Notes: generated by a model not told the origin, from the sequence alone. 64,000 bases of DNA from Paracoccus lichenicola (GCF_009708075.1 NZ_WMBT01000002.1:434001-498000); one strand, 5' to 3'; counted from the stretch's first letter, positions 52,220 through 60,651 are shown. A program made the numbers and translations.

Positions 52220-52641
52220 ACCTGCAAAATCCCCCCCGCTCTCCGCATTCCTTCCTCAATCCCGAAGGCTGGGTGCCGGCCAAGGGCTATGCCAACGGCG
52301 TGATGGCCCAGGGCAAGGTGATCTTCACCGGCGGGTTGATCGGCTGGAACGGCCAGCAGCAGTTCGAGCATGTGGATCTGGTCGGCCAGTTCGAACAGAC
52401 GCTGCGCAACATCGTCGCTGTCCTGGAAACGGCGGGCGCGCGGCCCGAACATCTGGTGCGCCTGACCTGGTACATCACCGACAAGGCGGAATACCTGTCC
52501 AACCTCAAAGAGATCGGCGCCGCCTATCGCCGCGTGATCGGCCGCCATTTCCCGGCCATGGCCGTGGTGCAGGTCGTGGCCCTGATCGAGGACGCCGCCA
52601 AGGTCGAGATCGAGGCGACGGCGGTGATCCCCCATGACTGA
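52216..52641 (+). CDS. RidA family (YjgF/UK114) protein
   Basis: A 141-residue RidA-fold protein with GVMAQGKVIFTGGLIGWNG, FEQTLRNIVAVLETAG, HLVRLTWYITDKAEYL and the C-terminal VQVVALIEDAAKVEIEATAV. Family members hydrolyse enamines/imines. Here, downstream of an aminobenzoyl-CoA-type oxygenase, it could deaminate an enamine ring product. The Arg of canonical RidA is not evident at the usual C-terminal place, so it may belong to an Rid subgroup. ATG overlaps the SDR stop. Confidence 0.88.
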   Translation: MNLQNPPRSPHSFLNPEGWVPAKGYANGVMAQGKVIFTGGLIGWNGQQQFEHVDLVGQFEQTLRNIVAVLETAGARPEHLVRLTWYITDKAEYLSNLKEIGAAYRRVIGRHFPAMAVVQVVALIEDAAKVEIEATAVIPHD

Positions 52642-53008
52642 CTGGCCCACGCCCGACGACCGCCCCGTCATCCTGACCGTCGCCCGCCCCGCGGACGCGG
52701 GCATGGGCATGACCGTCTTCGGCGGCTGGATCATGGCGCAGTTCGACCATGCCGCAGGCCGCGCGGGCCGCAGCGTGGCGGGTCCCTGCCTGATCCGGGC
52801 GGTGCACGAGATGGTGTTCCACGCGCCCCTGCCCGTGGGGTCCGACCTTGCCGTTCATGCCCGCGTGGCCCGGATTGGCCGGACATCCTTCACGCTGGAC
52901 CTGGCGGGGATCGCGGACCCCGACGGCGCGCGCGTCCTTGTCGCCACCGCCCGCGTCGTCATGGTCGCCACCGACAAGGCGGGCAGCCCGCGCGCGCTTG
53001 CCGCCTGA
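52634..53008 (+). CDS. Acyl-CoA thioesterase, YciA-like hotdog fold
   Basis: A 124-residue hotdog thioesterase. TVARPADAGMGMTVFGGWIM matches the N-A-x-G-x-x-F-G-G region of YciA/BACH enzymes (with MGMTVFGG), followed by FHAPLPVGSDLAVHARVARI. It probably releases CoA from a pathway intermediate. It overlaps the RidA gene by 8 bp. Confidence 0.85.
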   Translation: MTDWPTPDDRPVILTVARPADAGMGMTVFGGWIMAQFDHAAGRAGRSVAGPCLIRAVHEMVFHAPLPVGSDLAVHARVARIGRTSFTLDLAGIADPDGARVLVATARVVMVATDKAGSPRALAA

Positions 53009-53034
53009 ACGAAACCCAAGGGAAAGGAAACATC

Positions 53035-53457
53035 ATGGAAAAGGTCGTCCCCGTCGTCACCCGCGCCAGCGAGCTTGGCGAACAGACCGCGCAATCGGGC
53101 GATTGCGTGCGCAAGTCGGGCGTCAGCCCGCAGCACACCCCCGCCACCAAGATCTGGTTCGGGCGGGTCAGCAACGAACCCGGCCACCGCTCGCCCCCGC
53201 ACCACCATGAGCATTGCGAGACCGGCGGCTATGTCCTCAAGGGCCACGGGCGCATCTATTTCGGCGAGGATTACCGGGAGTTCGTGGACATGCATGAAGG
53301 CGACTTCGTCTTCGTGCCGCCCTTCATGAAGCATGTCGAGGTGAACATGAGCACGACCGACGAACTGGTCTGGCTGACCTGCCGCACGCCCGACAACCTG
53401 GTCACGAACTTCGACGACGTGCCCGACAGCCAGCTTCAGGGCTATCGCCGCGCATAG
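53035..53457 (+). CDS. Small cupin-domain protein
   Basis: A 140-residue single-domain cupin. Motif 1 is PPHHHEHCETGGYVLKG, with the His-x-His ligands and the Glu; motif 2 is EGDFVFVPPFMKHVEVN, with the late His. All four metal ligands of a mononuclear site are present. It may be a dioxygenase, isomerase or sensor; in an aromatic operon a metal-dependent ring-opening or isomerising role is conceivable but unproven. 26 bp after the thioesterase gene, with GGAAAGG before the ATG. Confidence 0.8.
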   Translation: MEKVVPVVTRASELGEQTAQSGDCVRKSGVSPQHTPATKIWFGRVSNEPGHRSPPHHHEHCETGGYVLKGHGRIYFGEDYREFVDMHEGDFVFVPPFMKHVEVNMSTTDELVWLTCRTPDNLVTNFDDVPDSQLQGYRRA

Positions 53458-53467
53458 GGACGGATCC

Positions 53468-54307
53468 ATGAAACTTCTCCGTTACGGCGCCTCCGGCGCC
53501 GAAAGGCCCGGCCTGCTGGATGCCCAAGGCCAGATCCGCGACTTGTCGGCCTATGTGCCCGACATCGCGGGCGACGCGCTGGCGCCCAATGCCCTGGCGC
53601 GGCTGGCCACGCTGGACCCCGCCGACCTGCCGCCGGTCACGCCCGACCGCCTCGGCCCGCCGGTCGCGGGCGTGGGCAAGTTCCTGTGCGTCGGTCTCAA
53701 CTATGCCGACCACGCGCGCGAAACGGGCAAGGAACCGCCCGCCGAACCCGTCCTGTTCGCCAAGGCCGTCAGCGCCATCTGCGGACCCTACGACGACGTG
53801 CAGATCCCGCGCGGGTCCGACCGCACCGACTGGGAGGTCGAGCTGGGCATCGTCATCGGCACCCGCGCGAAATACGTGGATCAGGCGCGGGCGCTGGATC
53901 ATGTCGCGGGCTATCTGCTGGTCAACGATGTCAGCGAACGCCGCTTCCAGTCCGAACGCGGCGGGCAATGGACCAAGGGCAAAAGCCACGACACCTTCGG
54001 CCCGATCGGTCCCTGGCTGGTCACCAAGGACGAGATCGGCGATCCCCAGGCCATCGACCTGTGGCTGGACGTGGACGGCCAGCGCCGCCAGACCGGCAAC
54101 ACCCGCACGATGATCTTCGGCGTGGCGCATCTGGTCAGCTATGTCAGCCAGTTCATGACGCTGCTGCCCGGCGACATCATCGCCACCGGCACGCCGCCGG
54201 GCGTGGGCCTCGGCATGACGCCGCCCACCTTCCTGCGCGAAGGCCAGGTCGTCACCCTCGGCGCGGCGGGTCTGGGCGAACAGCGTCAAAGGATGGTGCA
54301 GGCATGA
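53468..54307 (+). CDS. Fumarylacetoacetate hydrolase family protein
   Basis: A 279-residue FAH-fold hydrolase. The N-terminal MKLLRYG...GLLDAQGQIRDLS and FLCVGLNYADHARETG, the metal ligands in DWEVELGIVIG, the loop DVSERRFQSERGG, and the C-terminal LLPGDIIATGTPPGVGLGM resemble the subgroup often called ureidoglycolate lyase or 2,4-diketo-3-deoxy-L-fuconate hydrolase. It would hydrolyse a C-C bond of a diketo acid. Its partner SDR overlaps by 4 bp. Confidence 0.88.
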   Translation: MKLLRYGASGAERPGLLDAQGQIRDLSAYVPDIAGDALAPNALARLATLDPADLPPVTPDRLGPPVAGVGKFLCVGLNYADHARETGKEPPAEPVLFAKAVSAICGPYDDVQIPRGSDRTDWEVELGIVIGTRAKYVDQARALDHVAGYLLVNDVSERRFQSERGGQWTKGKSHDTFGPIGPWLVTKDEIGDPQAIDLWLDVDGQRRQTGNTRTMIFGVAHLVSYVSQFMTLLPGDIIATGTPPGVGLGMTPPTFLREGQVVTLGAAGLGEQRQRMVQA

Positions 54308-55092
54308 ACGCGCAAGACACGCTGCGGGCGATGACCGACCTGACGGGCAAGACCGTCATCGTCACCGGCGGCGGGCGGGGCCAAGGCGCCGCCCACGCCG
54401 AACTGCTGGCCGCCGCCGGCGCCCATGTCCTGATCTGCGACGTGCTGGAAGCCGAGGGCGAGGCCCTGGCCGAACGCTTGGGCGAGAAGGCGCGCTTCCT
54501 GCGCCTGGACGTGACGGATGCCGAGGCCTGGGACGGCGCGGTCAGGACCGCCGTGGACTGGACCGGGCGGCTGGACGTGCTGGTCAACAACGCGGGCATC
54601 ATCAACCGCAAGATCATCCGCGACATGACGCCGGACGAATGGCGCCGCGTGATCGACGTGAACCTGACCGGCGCCTTTCTGGGCATCCGCGCCGCAGCCC
54701 CCGCGATGCGCCAGGGCGGCAGCATCGTCAACATCGCGTCGAACAGCGCGTTCTCGGGGCACTACGACCCGGCCTATACGGCCAGCAAATGGGCCTTGCG
54801 CGGGCTGACCCGGACGGCGGCAATGGAATATGCCGAAAGCGGCATCCGCGTGAACGCCATCTGCCCCGGCCTGATCGTGACGGACCTGAACCGCAACTCG
54901 CCCCATCTGGGACCGATGATCGGCATCACCCCCATGGCACGGGCGGGCGAGGCCGATGAGGTCGCGCAACTGGTGCTGTTCCTGGCCTCCGACGCATCAA
55001 GCTTCATCACGGGCGAGGATGTCGTGATCGACGGCGGCTTCACCGCAGGCGCCGCCTATCGCCGCGTGGCGCGCGAGACCGGCATCCTCTAG
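54304..55092 (+). CDS. SDR family oxidoreductase
   Basis: A 262-residue classical SDR: TGGGRGQGAAHAEL, NNAGIINRKIIRDMTPDEW, Ser in IASNSAFSGHY, catalytic YTASK, and VNAICPGLIVTDLN. Coupled to the FAH gene. FAH-SDR pairs occur in 2-keto-3-deoxy-sugar acid pathways, but here the pair sits inside an aromatic-CoA operon. The open frame upstream lies within the FAH gene and is not used. Last gene of the operon. Confidence 0.88.
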   Translation: MNAQDTLRAMTDLTGKTVIVTGGGRGQGAAHAELLAAAGAHVLICDVLEAEGEALAERLGEKARFLRLDVTDAEAWDGAVRTAVDWTGRLDVLVNNAGIINRKIIRDMTPDEWRRVIDVNLTGAFLGIRAAAPAMRQGGSIVNIASNSAFSGHYDPAYTASKWALRGLTRTAAMEYAESGIRVNAICPGLIVTDLNRNSPHLGPMIGITPMARAGEADEVAQLVLFLASDASSFITGEDVVIDGGFTAGAAYRRVARETGIL

Positions 55093-55097
55093 CAGCG

Positions 55098-55123
55098 AAG
55101 GCCCGCCCCTATCGGCGGGCCTT
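55098..55123. terminator. Bidirectional terminator shared by the SDR and MarR genes
   Basis: Perfect 10-bp stem AAGGCCCGCC (55098-55107) / GGCGGGCCTT (55114-55123) with a 6-nt loop. The right arm also encodes the last codons of MarR, whose stop TAG lies in the loop. Confidence 0.65.
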
Positions 55124-55591
55124 GTGCCGGATGTCCAGCATGATCGAGATGCCGCGCGCCGCGTCCGCCTCGGTCACGTCGGCGAACAACTCGTTGATCC
55201 ATCCCAGATGGCGGGCCGTCATCTCGCGCATCAGTGCCGCGCCCGTGTCAGAGATGCGGACCCGGAAGGCGCGGCGGTCGTTTTCCACCGTCTCGCGTTC
55301 GGCCATGCCGTCGGCCACCAGCCGGTCCACGATGCCGGTGACATTGCCGTTCGACACCATCAGCTGCTGCGACAGTTCCGTCATCCGCAACCCGTCCGGC
55401 GCGGCCAGCAGCGCGGCCAGCACGTCAAAGCGCGGCAGCGTCATGTCGTATCCCTGCCGCAGCCGTTCGCGCAGGTCGCTTTCCACATGGCGCACCGCCT
55501 TCAGCATCTGCAGCCACAACCGCAGGCGCTGACGCGCCGTTGCCGTGTCGGCCTGCGCACCAGGGGCCGCGCCCAACTCGTCCGGTTCCAC
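55109..55591 (-). CDS. MarR family transcriptional regulator
   Basis: A 160-residue winged-helix regulator: LPRFDVLAALLAAPDGLRMT, SQQLMVSNGNVTGIVDRLVA as the HTH, and the wing around NDRRAFRVRISDTG. MarR proteins commonly sense aromatic acids or their CoA esters. It is convergent with the catabolic operon and is the likely repressor acting at 49070-49185. Its own upstream region (55592-55660) is AT-rich. Confidence 0.9.
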   Translation of the reverse strand: MEPDELGAAPGAQADTATARQRLRLWLQMLKAVRHVESDLRERLRQGYDMTLPRFDVLAALLAAPDGLRMTELSQQLMVSNGNVTGIVDRLVADGMAERETVENDRRAFRVRISDTGAALMREMTARHLGWINELFADVTEADAARGISIMLDIRHKARR

Positions 55592-55659
55592 CTGCCCTGC
55601 CCCTCGGTAAGCCGATCCAACGAAATTCGATCAAGAAATCATTTTGAACCCGAAATAAT

Positions 55660-55900
55660 CCTTGACCAGATGCGGCCCCTTGTCAACCTGCGGACCAGGG
55701 CGGCGTCCATCATCGCGGCCCTGGCCGCCGCCCCGTCGCGGGCCTCCAGCGCGGCCACGATATAGTCTGCGGGCATAGCTAAGGGTTACATCCGCCTTGA
55801 AGATGTCGCTTCCGCCCGAGCGCGGGCAACGTGGCCGAGTTCCACTTGCCCTCGACCAGCGCCCCTCGTCGGTCAGGCAGCGCAGCGCTTCGCGCACCGA
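55660..55900 (-). pseudogene. GntR/FCD-type regulator remnant
   Basis: Minus-strand pieces of a GntR regulator: SVREALRCLTDEG (end of the winged helix), then after a shift LVEGKWNSATLP, and further on the FCD-tail sequence DYIVAALEARDGAAARAAM. Most of the ligand-binding domain is missing and the frame is broken. The SVREAL...LTDEGLV pattern is diagnostic for GntR. Confidence 0.55.
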
Positions 55901-55902
55901 AG

Positions 55903-56130
55903 GTGACCGTGTCGGACGCGCAGAACCCCAAGCGCGACCTGTCCCGCATCGTCCTGCCCCCTGCCGTGTTCCTGCATGAGAAAGAAAAGGTGGACCGCCC
56001 CTGACCAAATGCGCTCACCCATATCCTGGACACCACCATCAACGAACACTTCGGCAACCCGGCCTCGACCATCGGGCTGATCGTGCAGGGCAGCACCCGT
56101 GACGGCGTGATCCGCGCGCTGAACAATGGC
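55903..56130 (+). pseudogene. Unidentified decayed coding remnant
   Basis: One + strand frame reads VTVSDAQNPKRDLSRIVLPP and onward to a stop at 56002-56004, then continues in the same frame TTINEHFGNPASTIGLIVQG and STRDGVIRALNNG. The codon choice and amino-acid pattern look protein-like, but I do not recognise the family. It overlaps the GntR remnant on the other strand, so one of the two may be chance. Confidence 0.3.
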
Positions 56131-56195
56131 ATCGCGTGGCAGCGGCGATGGCCGTCGCCAGATCGAAGGCCGTGCAGCGGTGATTGCCGATCCGC

Positions 56196-56591
56196 CTACT
56201 GCACCCGCTGCCAGGTGCCCGCGTTGCGGCAGATCATCATGATGCAGCCGCCCACGTCCAGCAGGTCGCCCCGCAGCGTCAGGCGGGCGGTATAGCTGCG
56301 CCCGGTCTCGGGGTTGATGATCCGGCCCTTGCCATAGCTTCCCCCGCCGGTCGCCACCACATCGGCCAGGATGGCCGCGCCCAGATCGCCGGCCTGGACC
56401 GCCTGGCCCTGCGCGTCGAAGGTCCGCACCACCGTTCCGCACAACCCGCCCCCGCAAGGCAGGATCTCGACATGCCCGAAGCCGCCATCGCGCCCTGGCT
56501 GGGTGCGCCAGATCCCGGCCAGGGGATCGGCGGCCAGGGCGGGCTGACCCAGAAAGGCAAGGGCGGCAAGGGCAAGCAGGGCGGTCTTCAT
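56196..56591 (-). CDS. Secreted DUF2147 domain protein
   Basis: A 131-residue protein with a Sec signal peptide (MKTALLALAALAFLGQPALA, cleaved before ADP), and a DUF2147 lipocalin-like domain: LAGIWRTQPGRDGGFGHVEI, GGGLCGTVVRTF, GKIINP-type GKGRIINPETG, and VGGCIMMICRNAGTWQRV. Periplasmic; function of the family is unknown. The ATG at 56591 is chosen for the signal peptide; a longer frame reaches 56894. Confidence 0.82.
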   Translation of the reverse strand: MKTALLALAALAFLGQPALAADPLAGIWRTQPGRDGGFGHVEILPCGGGLCGTVVRTFDAQGQAVQAGDLGAAILADVVATGGGSYGKGRIINPETGRSYTARLTLRGDLLDVGGCIMMICRNAGTWQRVQ

Positions 56592-57056
56592 CCCCCAAGC
56601 ATAATGCGGGCGGGCCTTGCTGGCAAAGGAACAATCTTTCCATGCATCCCGCTTATGGACATCATTCCGACAATGCATTCGGTCGATACGCCGACGCGGT
56701 GTTTCGTGCCTGAAGGACCGACAGGAACCGCGCCCATGAACCGGCCTTTTTCCGGCAGCGGCCTTTCCGCCGCCCTGACCGAATCCGACCCTTCCCGCCT
56801 GACCGAGACGGCCAAGTTCCGCCGCCTGCTGACGGCCGCTCGCCTGCCTGTCCTGCCGCGTGCTGACCCAAGGCGACAGCGGCAGCCACCGCATCTTCGT
56901 GGGCAGGATCGAGGAAGCCCGCCTCGCCCCCGGCGGCGCGCTGGTTCATGCGCGCTCGCGGTTCCACAGGTTGCAGGCGGCGCAATAGCGTCGGCGGGGA
57001 CGCGTTGACCCCATGCCCCGGCCATGATTGGCTGGCGGCATCGAAAGGACATCGCC
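56592..57056 (+). pseudogene. Non-coding stretch with a flavin reductase remnant (56863-56988)
   Basis: Within this 465-bp stretch, 56863-56988 reads LTQGDSGSHRIFVGRIEEAR and ends in ALVHARSRFHRLQAAQ and a stop, resembling the C-terminus of flavin:NAD(P)H reductases (GDHxIFVGRV). The preceding 150 bp are coding-like in another frame (starting MNRPFSGSGLSAAL) without a recognisable product. The gene is clearly broken. Confidence 0.45.
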
Positions 57057-57491
57057 ATGGCCCGCCATTCCCCCGATCCTGACCGGCTTGACCGCTTCAC
57101 CGAGGCGCAGGACGGTCCCTACGACATCGCGCTGGCGGAACTGCGGCAAGGGCGCAAGCAAAGCCACTGGATGTGGTTCATCTTCCCGCAACTGCGCGGG
57201 CTTGGCCGGTCGGCGATGTCGCACCACTACGGCATCGCGGATCTCGACGAGGCGCGGCGCTATCTGGCGCATCCCGTCCTCGGCCCGCGCCTGATCGCCT
57301 GCGCCGAGGCCGTGCTGGCCCATGGCAACCTTCCGGCCGAGCGGATCATGGGCGGGATCGACGCGGAAAAGCTGCGATCCTCGGCCACGCTGTTTGCGGC
57401 GGTCGAGAATGCCCCGCCCGTGTTCCGCCGCATCCTGGACACCTTCTACGATGGCCGTCCCTGCCCCGTCACGGTGGACAGGCTGTCCTGA
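57057..57491 (+). CDS. DUF1810 family protein
   Basis: A 144-residue DUF1810 protein, a family distantly related to NADAR-type enzymes. Conserved blocks: DRFTEAQDGPYDIALAELRQ, SHWMWFIFPQLRGLGRSAMS, HYGIADLDEARRYLAHPVLG and FYDGRPCPVTVDRL. The ATG at 57057 has GAAAGGA upstream. No function is established. 62 bp before the EamA gene. Confidence 0.88.
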   Translation: MARHSPDPDRLDRFTEAQDGPYDIALAELRQGRKQSHWMWFIFPQLRGLGRSAMSHHYGIADLDEARRYLAHPVLGPRLIACAEAVLAHGNLPAERIMGGIDAEKLRSSATLFAAVENAPPVFRRILDTFYDGRPCPVTVDRLS

Positions 57492-57553
57492 GGCCCTTTC
57501 GTCTGCCCGGCGTCCGGCCTATGGTCCGACCGCTTGGGGCGAAGGGGGAAACC

Positions 57554-58447
57554 ATGTCGGGCAAGATCGGGATTGCCGCCTCGGGCGGGCGCTCGGACTT
57601 TGGCCAGGGCCTGGCCTGGATGGCGCTGGCGATGGCGTCCTTTATCGCCATGTCGGTGGGGTCGCGCGAACTGGCCGCCACGCTGTCGATCCGGCAGGTG
57701 CTGTTCTTCCGGGCGCTGGTGGGGCTGTTCGTGATCCTGGCCGTCGGACGCAGCCTCTTTCCCGAGGTGCGCCGCGCCGCCCGGTTCCGCCTGCACCTGT
57801 GGCGCAACCTGGTCCATTTCACCGCGCAGTATTTCTGGACGGTCGGCGTGGTGCTGCTGCCGCTGGCCTCGGTCTTCGCGCTGGAATTCACCATGCCGAT
57901 CTGGGTGACGCTGTTCGCCTGGTTGCTGCTGAAGGAACGGCTGAGCGGGCCGCGCCTGCTGGCCAGCGCGGGCGGGTTCCTGGGCGTCATGGTGATCGTG
58001 CGCCCGGGCTTCGGCATGGTCGATCCCGCCGCCATCCTGGTGCTGGTCGCGGCGGCGGGCTATGGCCTGTCGATGATCCTGGTCAAGCAGCTGACGCATC
58101 ATGCCTCGCCCGGGGCCATCGTGGTCTGGATGATCCTGATCCAGTTGCCGCTGGGGCTGATCGCCGCGCTGACCGACTGGCGGCCCGTGGCGCTGACGGA
58201 TGTGCCCTGGATGCTGCTGGCGGGCATGGGGGCGCTGTCGGCGCATTACGGCATGGCGCAGGCGCTGCGGCGGCTGGACGCCTCGGTCCTGGTGCCCATC
58301 GACTTCCTGCGCGTGCCGCTGGCGGCGCTGGTGGGTTACGCCCTTTACGCCGAGGCGATCGACCTGTGGGTGTTTTTGGGCGGCGGCATCATCCTGTTGT
58401 CGAACTTCCAGGCGATGATGGCGGAACGGCGCAGGGCTGTCGCGTGA
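57554..58447 (+). CDS. EamA/DMT family transporter
   Basis: A 297-residue drug/metabolite transporter with ten predicted helices in two EamA repeats (about 20-150 and 160-290). Family-typical: FTMPIWVTLFAWLLLKERLS at the end of repeat 1 and LDASVLVPIDFLRVPLAALV in repeat 2. The direction and substrate of transport are unknown. ATG follows AGGGGG. Confidence 0.88.
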   Translation: MSGKIGIAASGGRSDFGQGLAWMALAMASFIAMSVGSRELAATLSIRQVLFFRALVGLFVILAVGRSLFPEVRRAARFRLHLWRNLVHFTAQYFWTVGVVLLPLASVFALEFTMPIWVTLFAWLLLKERLSGPRLLASAGGFLGVMVIVRPGFGMVDPAAILVLVAAAGYGLSMILVKQLTHHASPGAIVVWMILIQLPLGLIAALTDWRPVALTDVPWMLLAGMGALSAHYGMAQALRRLDASVLVPIDFLRVPLAALVGYALYAEAIDLWVFLGGGIILLSNFQAMMAERRRAVA

Positions 58448-58459
58448 GGGTCAAGGCCG

Positions 58460-58683
58460 GATTGGCGAAGGCCATCGCCTTCGCCACGTCGCGCCATATC
58501 AACCTGAACCGCCGGGCCTCGAAGGCCCGGCCAGCGCCCGCCCCGCCCCCGGCGGGCGCTTCTCGCCCCCCTGGGTCGGGCGCTGGCCTCTCGTGGTCGC
58601 GGGGCTGCACCGTCTTTGGTTGCACCGTCGCGTGGCGGTCGGGGGAAATGCTCGGCGCATTTCCTGATCCCGCCCGGCCAGCT
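58460..58683. repeat. Structured intergenic repeat, copy B
   Basis: Diverged partner of 7456-7652. The first 33 bp (GATTGGCGAAGGCCATCGCC onward) are nearly identical; CCGGGCCT/AGGCCCGG, GCGCCCGCC/GGCGGGCGC and GGAAATGC (58644-58651)/GCATTTCC (58657-58664) keep the hairpins. A roughly 22-nt insertion lies in the right arm of the central stem. Again between convergent genes (EamA and the sugar-binding protein). Confidence 0.75.
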
Positions 58684-58688
58684 TTGGA

Positions 58689-59636
58689 TTAGAACGGACT
58701 GTCGGGATAGTAATAGCTTTCCGCATTCTCGGGCGTCACCAGCACCGAGCCGATGATGAAATCGCCCGACACCGGCGCTTGCGACACAAGGCCCACTGCC
58801 GTGATCTCGATGGCGGTGGCGATCATCGCGGGGGGATAGGTGACGTTGGCGGGGATCATCGCGTCGCCGTCCATGGTGCGCTTGATCATCTCCTTCATGC
58901 CCGCGCCGCCCAGGACGAACTTGATGTCGTCGCGGCCCGCCGCCTCGATGGCGCCCAGGACGCCCACGGCCATGTCGTCGTCGGACGCCCAGACCGCGTC
59001 GATCTGCGGATGCTTGGACAGGAAGTCCTGCATCACGGTGAAGGCCTTGTCGCGGTTCCAGTCGCCGTGTTCCATGCCCAGGATCTCGATGTTCTTGCCC
59101 TCGATGGCGGCCTGAAAGCCCTCGACGCGTTCGTTGTCGATGGTGGTGGGGATGCCGCGCAGCACGACGATCTTGCCGCCCTCGGGCAGGGCGCTGGCCA
59201 TGTATTCGCCCGCCACGCGCCCGAAGCCGGGGTTGTCGCCCGCGACATACAGATCCTCGATCCCCTCCTGCGACAGGCCGCGATCAACCACGGTGATCCA
59301 GGCGCCGGAGGCCTTGACGTTCTGGACCGGGCCGGTCAGCGGTTCGGATTCGAAGGGCAGCACCACGAGCGCGTCGATGTTGCGGGTGGCCACCATGTCC
59401 TCGATGTCGTTGACCTGCTTGGCCGGGTCGGACGCGGTCGCCAGCACGAAGTCCAGCTGCGGATAGGTTTTCTCCAGCCGGTCCACGGCGGCTTGCGCGA
59501 AATAGTTCATGCCGCCCGCCCAGCCATGGGTCGCCGCCGGGATCGACACGCCGATCACCTTGGTTTCACCGTCCTGCGCGAACGCGGGCGCGCCCAGTGC
59601 CACGGCCAAGGCCAGTCCCGATACGAAATGCTTCAT
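58689..59636 (-). CDS. Sugar ABC transporter periplasmic substrate-binding protein
   Basis: A 315-residue type I periplasmic binding protein: signal peptide MKHFVSGLALAVALGAPAFA, then VIGVSIPAATHGWAGGMNYF, IDALVVLPFESEPLTGPVQN, VVDRGLSQEGIEDLYVAGDN and DAVWASDDDMAVGVLGAIEA. It resembles ribose/xylose/inositol-type CUT2 receptors. Last gene of the operon, with GGGAGGG before its ATG, which would allow high expression. The exact sugar is unknown. Confidence 0.9.
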   Translation of the reverse strand: MKHFVSGLALAVALGAPAFAQDGETKVIGVSIPAATHGWAGGMNYFAQAAVDRLEKTYPQLDFVLATASDPAKQVNDIEDMVATRNIDALVVLPFESEPLTGPVQNVKASGAWITVVDRGLSQEGIEDLYVAGDNPGFGRVAGEYMASALPEGGKIVVLRGIPTTIDNERVEGFQAAIEGKNIEILGMEHGDWNRDKAFTVMQDFLSKHPQIDAVWASDDDMAVGVLGAIEAAGRDDIKFVLGGAGMKEMIKRTMDGDAMIPANVTYPPAMIATAIEITAVGLVSQAPVSGDFIIGSVLVTPENAESYYYPDSPF

Positions 59637-59661
59637 GGTTTCCCTCCCATATGAACCCGGC

Positions 59662-60651
59662 TCACGCGCGGGCCTTGCCTTCGCGCTGCAACACCACAGC
59701 GAGAACGATGATGGCCCCCTGAATCGCGCCGTTCAGGTAAGGCGATACGAAATCCGTCAGGTTCAGCAGGTTGCCGATCAGCGTCAGGATCAGCACGCCG
59801 ATCACCGTGCCCCAGACCCGCCCGAAGCCGCCCTTCAGCACCGTGCCGCCGATGATCACGGCGGCGATGGCCTCCAGTTCCCACAGCATCCCCGTCGCGG
59901 ATGAGGCCGACCCGAGGCGCGGCACGTACATGATGGTGGCGATGCCGACCAGCAGGCCAAGCGCGGCATAGGTCGTCAGCCGCACCCGGTCCACGCGGAC
60001 CGAGGAATACTTGGCGACCTGTTCGTTCGACCCGATGGCCGCGCAATGGCGGCCGAACGCGGTGGACCGCATGACGATCTCTCCGATCACGACCACCACG
60101 GCAAAGACGATGATCGGCCAGGTGATGCCGAAGATGCCGCCGTAATAGACCGGCTGGTAGAGGCTGCGCAGGGTGAAATCCAGCGACAGCGTGCCCCCGT
60201 CGGCCAGCCATGTGACCAGGCTGCGATAGATGCCCATGGATCCCAGCGTGACGATAAAGGCCTCGATCCCCAGGCGTGTGATGAGGATGCCGTTCAGCAG
60301 CCCCGCCGCCAGTCCTGCCAGCAGGGCCACGGCCATGCCGACCAGGATCACGGTGACGCCCGCGCCCATCGTGGGCACGAGGCTGTTCATCACCAGGATC
60401 ATCAGCCCGGCGATGAAGGCCGCCATGGATCCGACCGACAGGTCCAGGCCCCCCGCCGTGATCACGAAGGTCATGCCCACGGCGATGATGCCGATGAAGG
60501 CCGAGCGGGCCAGCACGTTGGTCACGTTGTCCCAGCCGAGGAAATTGGGGTTCATCAGCGCGCCCGCGACGACCAGCAGGACCAGGGCCAGGATCGGGCC
60601 GATCACGGTCATGCGGATGCGGCGGGGGGCGGTGGCGGTCGCGTCGCTCAT
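59662..60651 (-). CDS. Sugar ABC transporter permease (CUT2 type)
   Basis: A 329-residue RbsC-like permease with eight to ten helices. Motifs: AFIGIIAVGMTFVITAGGLD LSVGSM region, LLNGILITRLGIEAFIVTLG, FGRHCAAIGSNEQVAKYSSV (the EAA-like contact loop), and GGTVLKGGFGRVWGTVIG. The ATG at 60651 overlaps the ATPase stop by 4 bp. Confidence 0.93.
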   Translation of the reverse strand: MSDATATAPRRIRMTVIGPILALVLLVVAGALMNPNFLGWDNVTNVLARSAFIGIIAVGMTFVITAGGLDLSVGSMAAFIAGLMILVMNSLVPTMGAGVTVILVGMAVALLAGLAAGLLNGILITRLGIEAFIVTLGSMGIYRSLVTWLADGGTLSLDFTLRSLYQPVYYGGIFGITWPIIVFAVVVVIGEIVMRSTAFGRHCAAIGSNEQVAKYSSVRVDRVRLTTYAALGLLVGIATIMYVPRLGSASSATGMLWELEAIAAVIIGGTVLKGGFGRVWGTVIGVLILTLIGNLLNLTDFVSPYLNGAIQGAIIVLAVVLQREGKARA

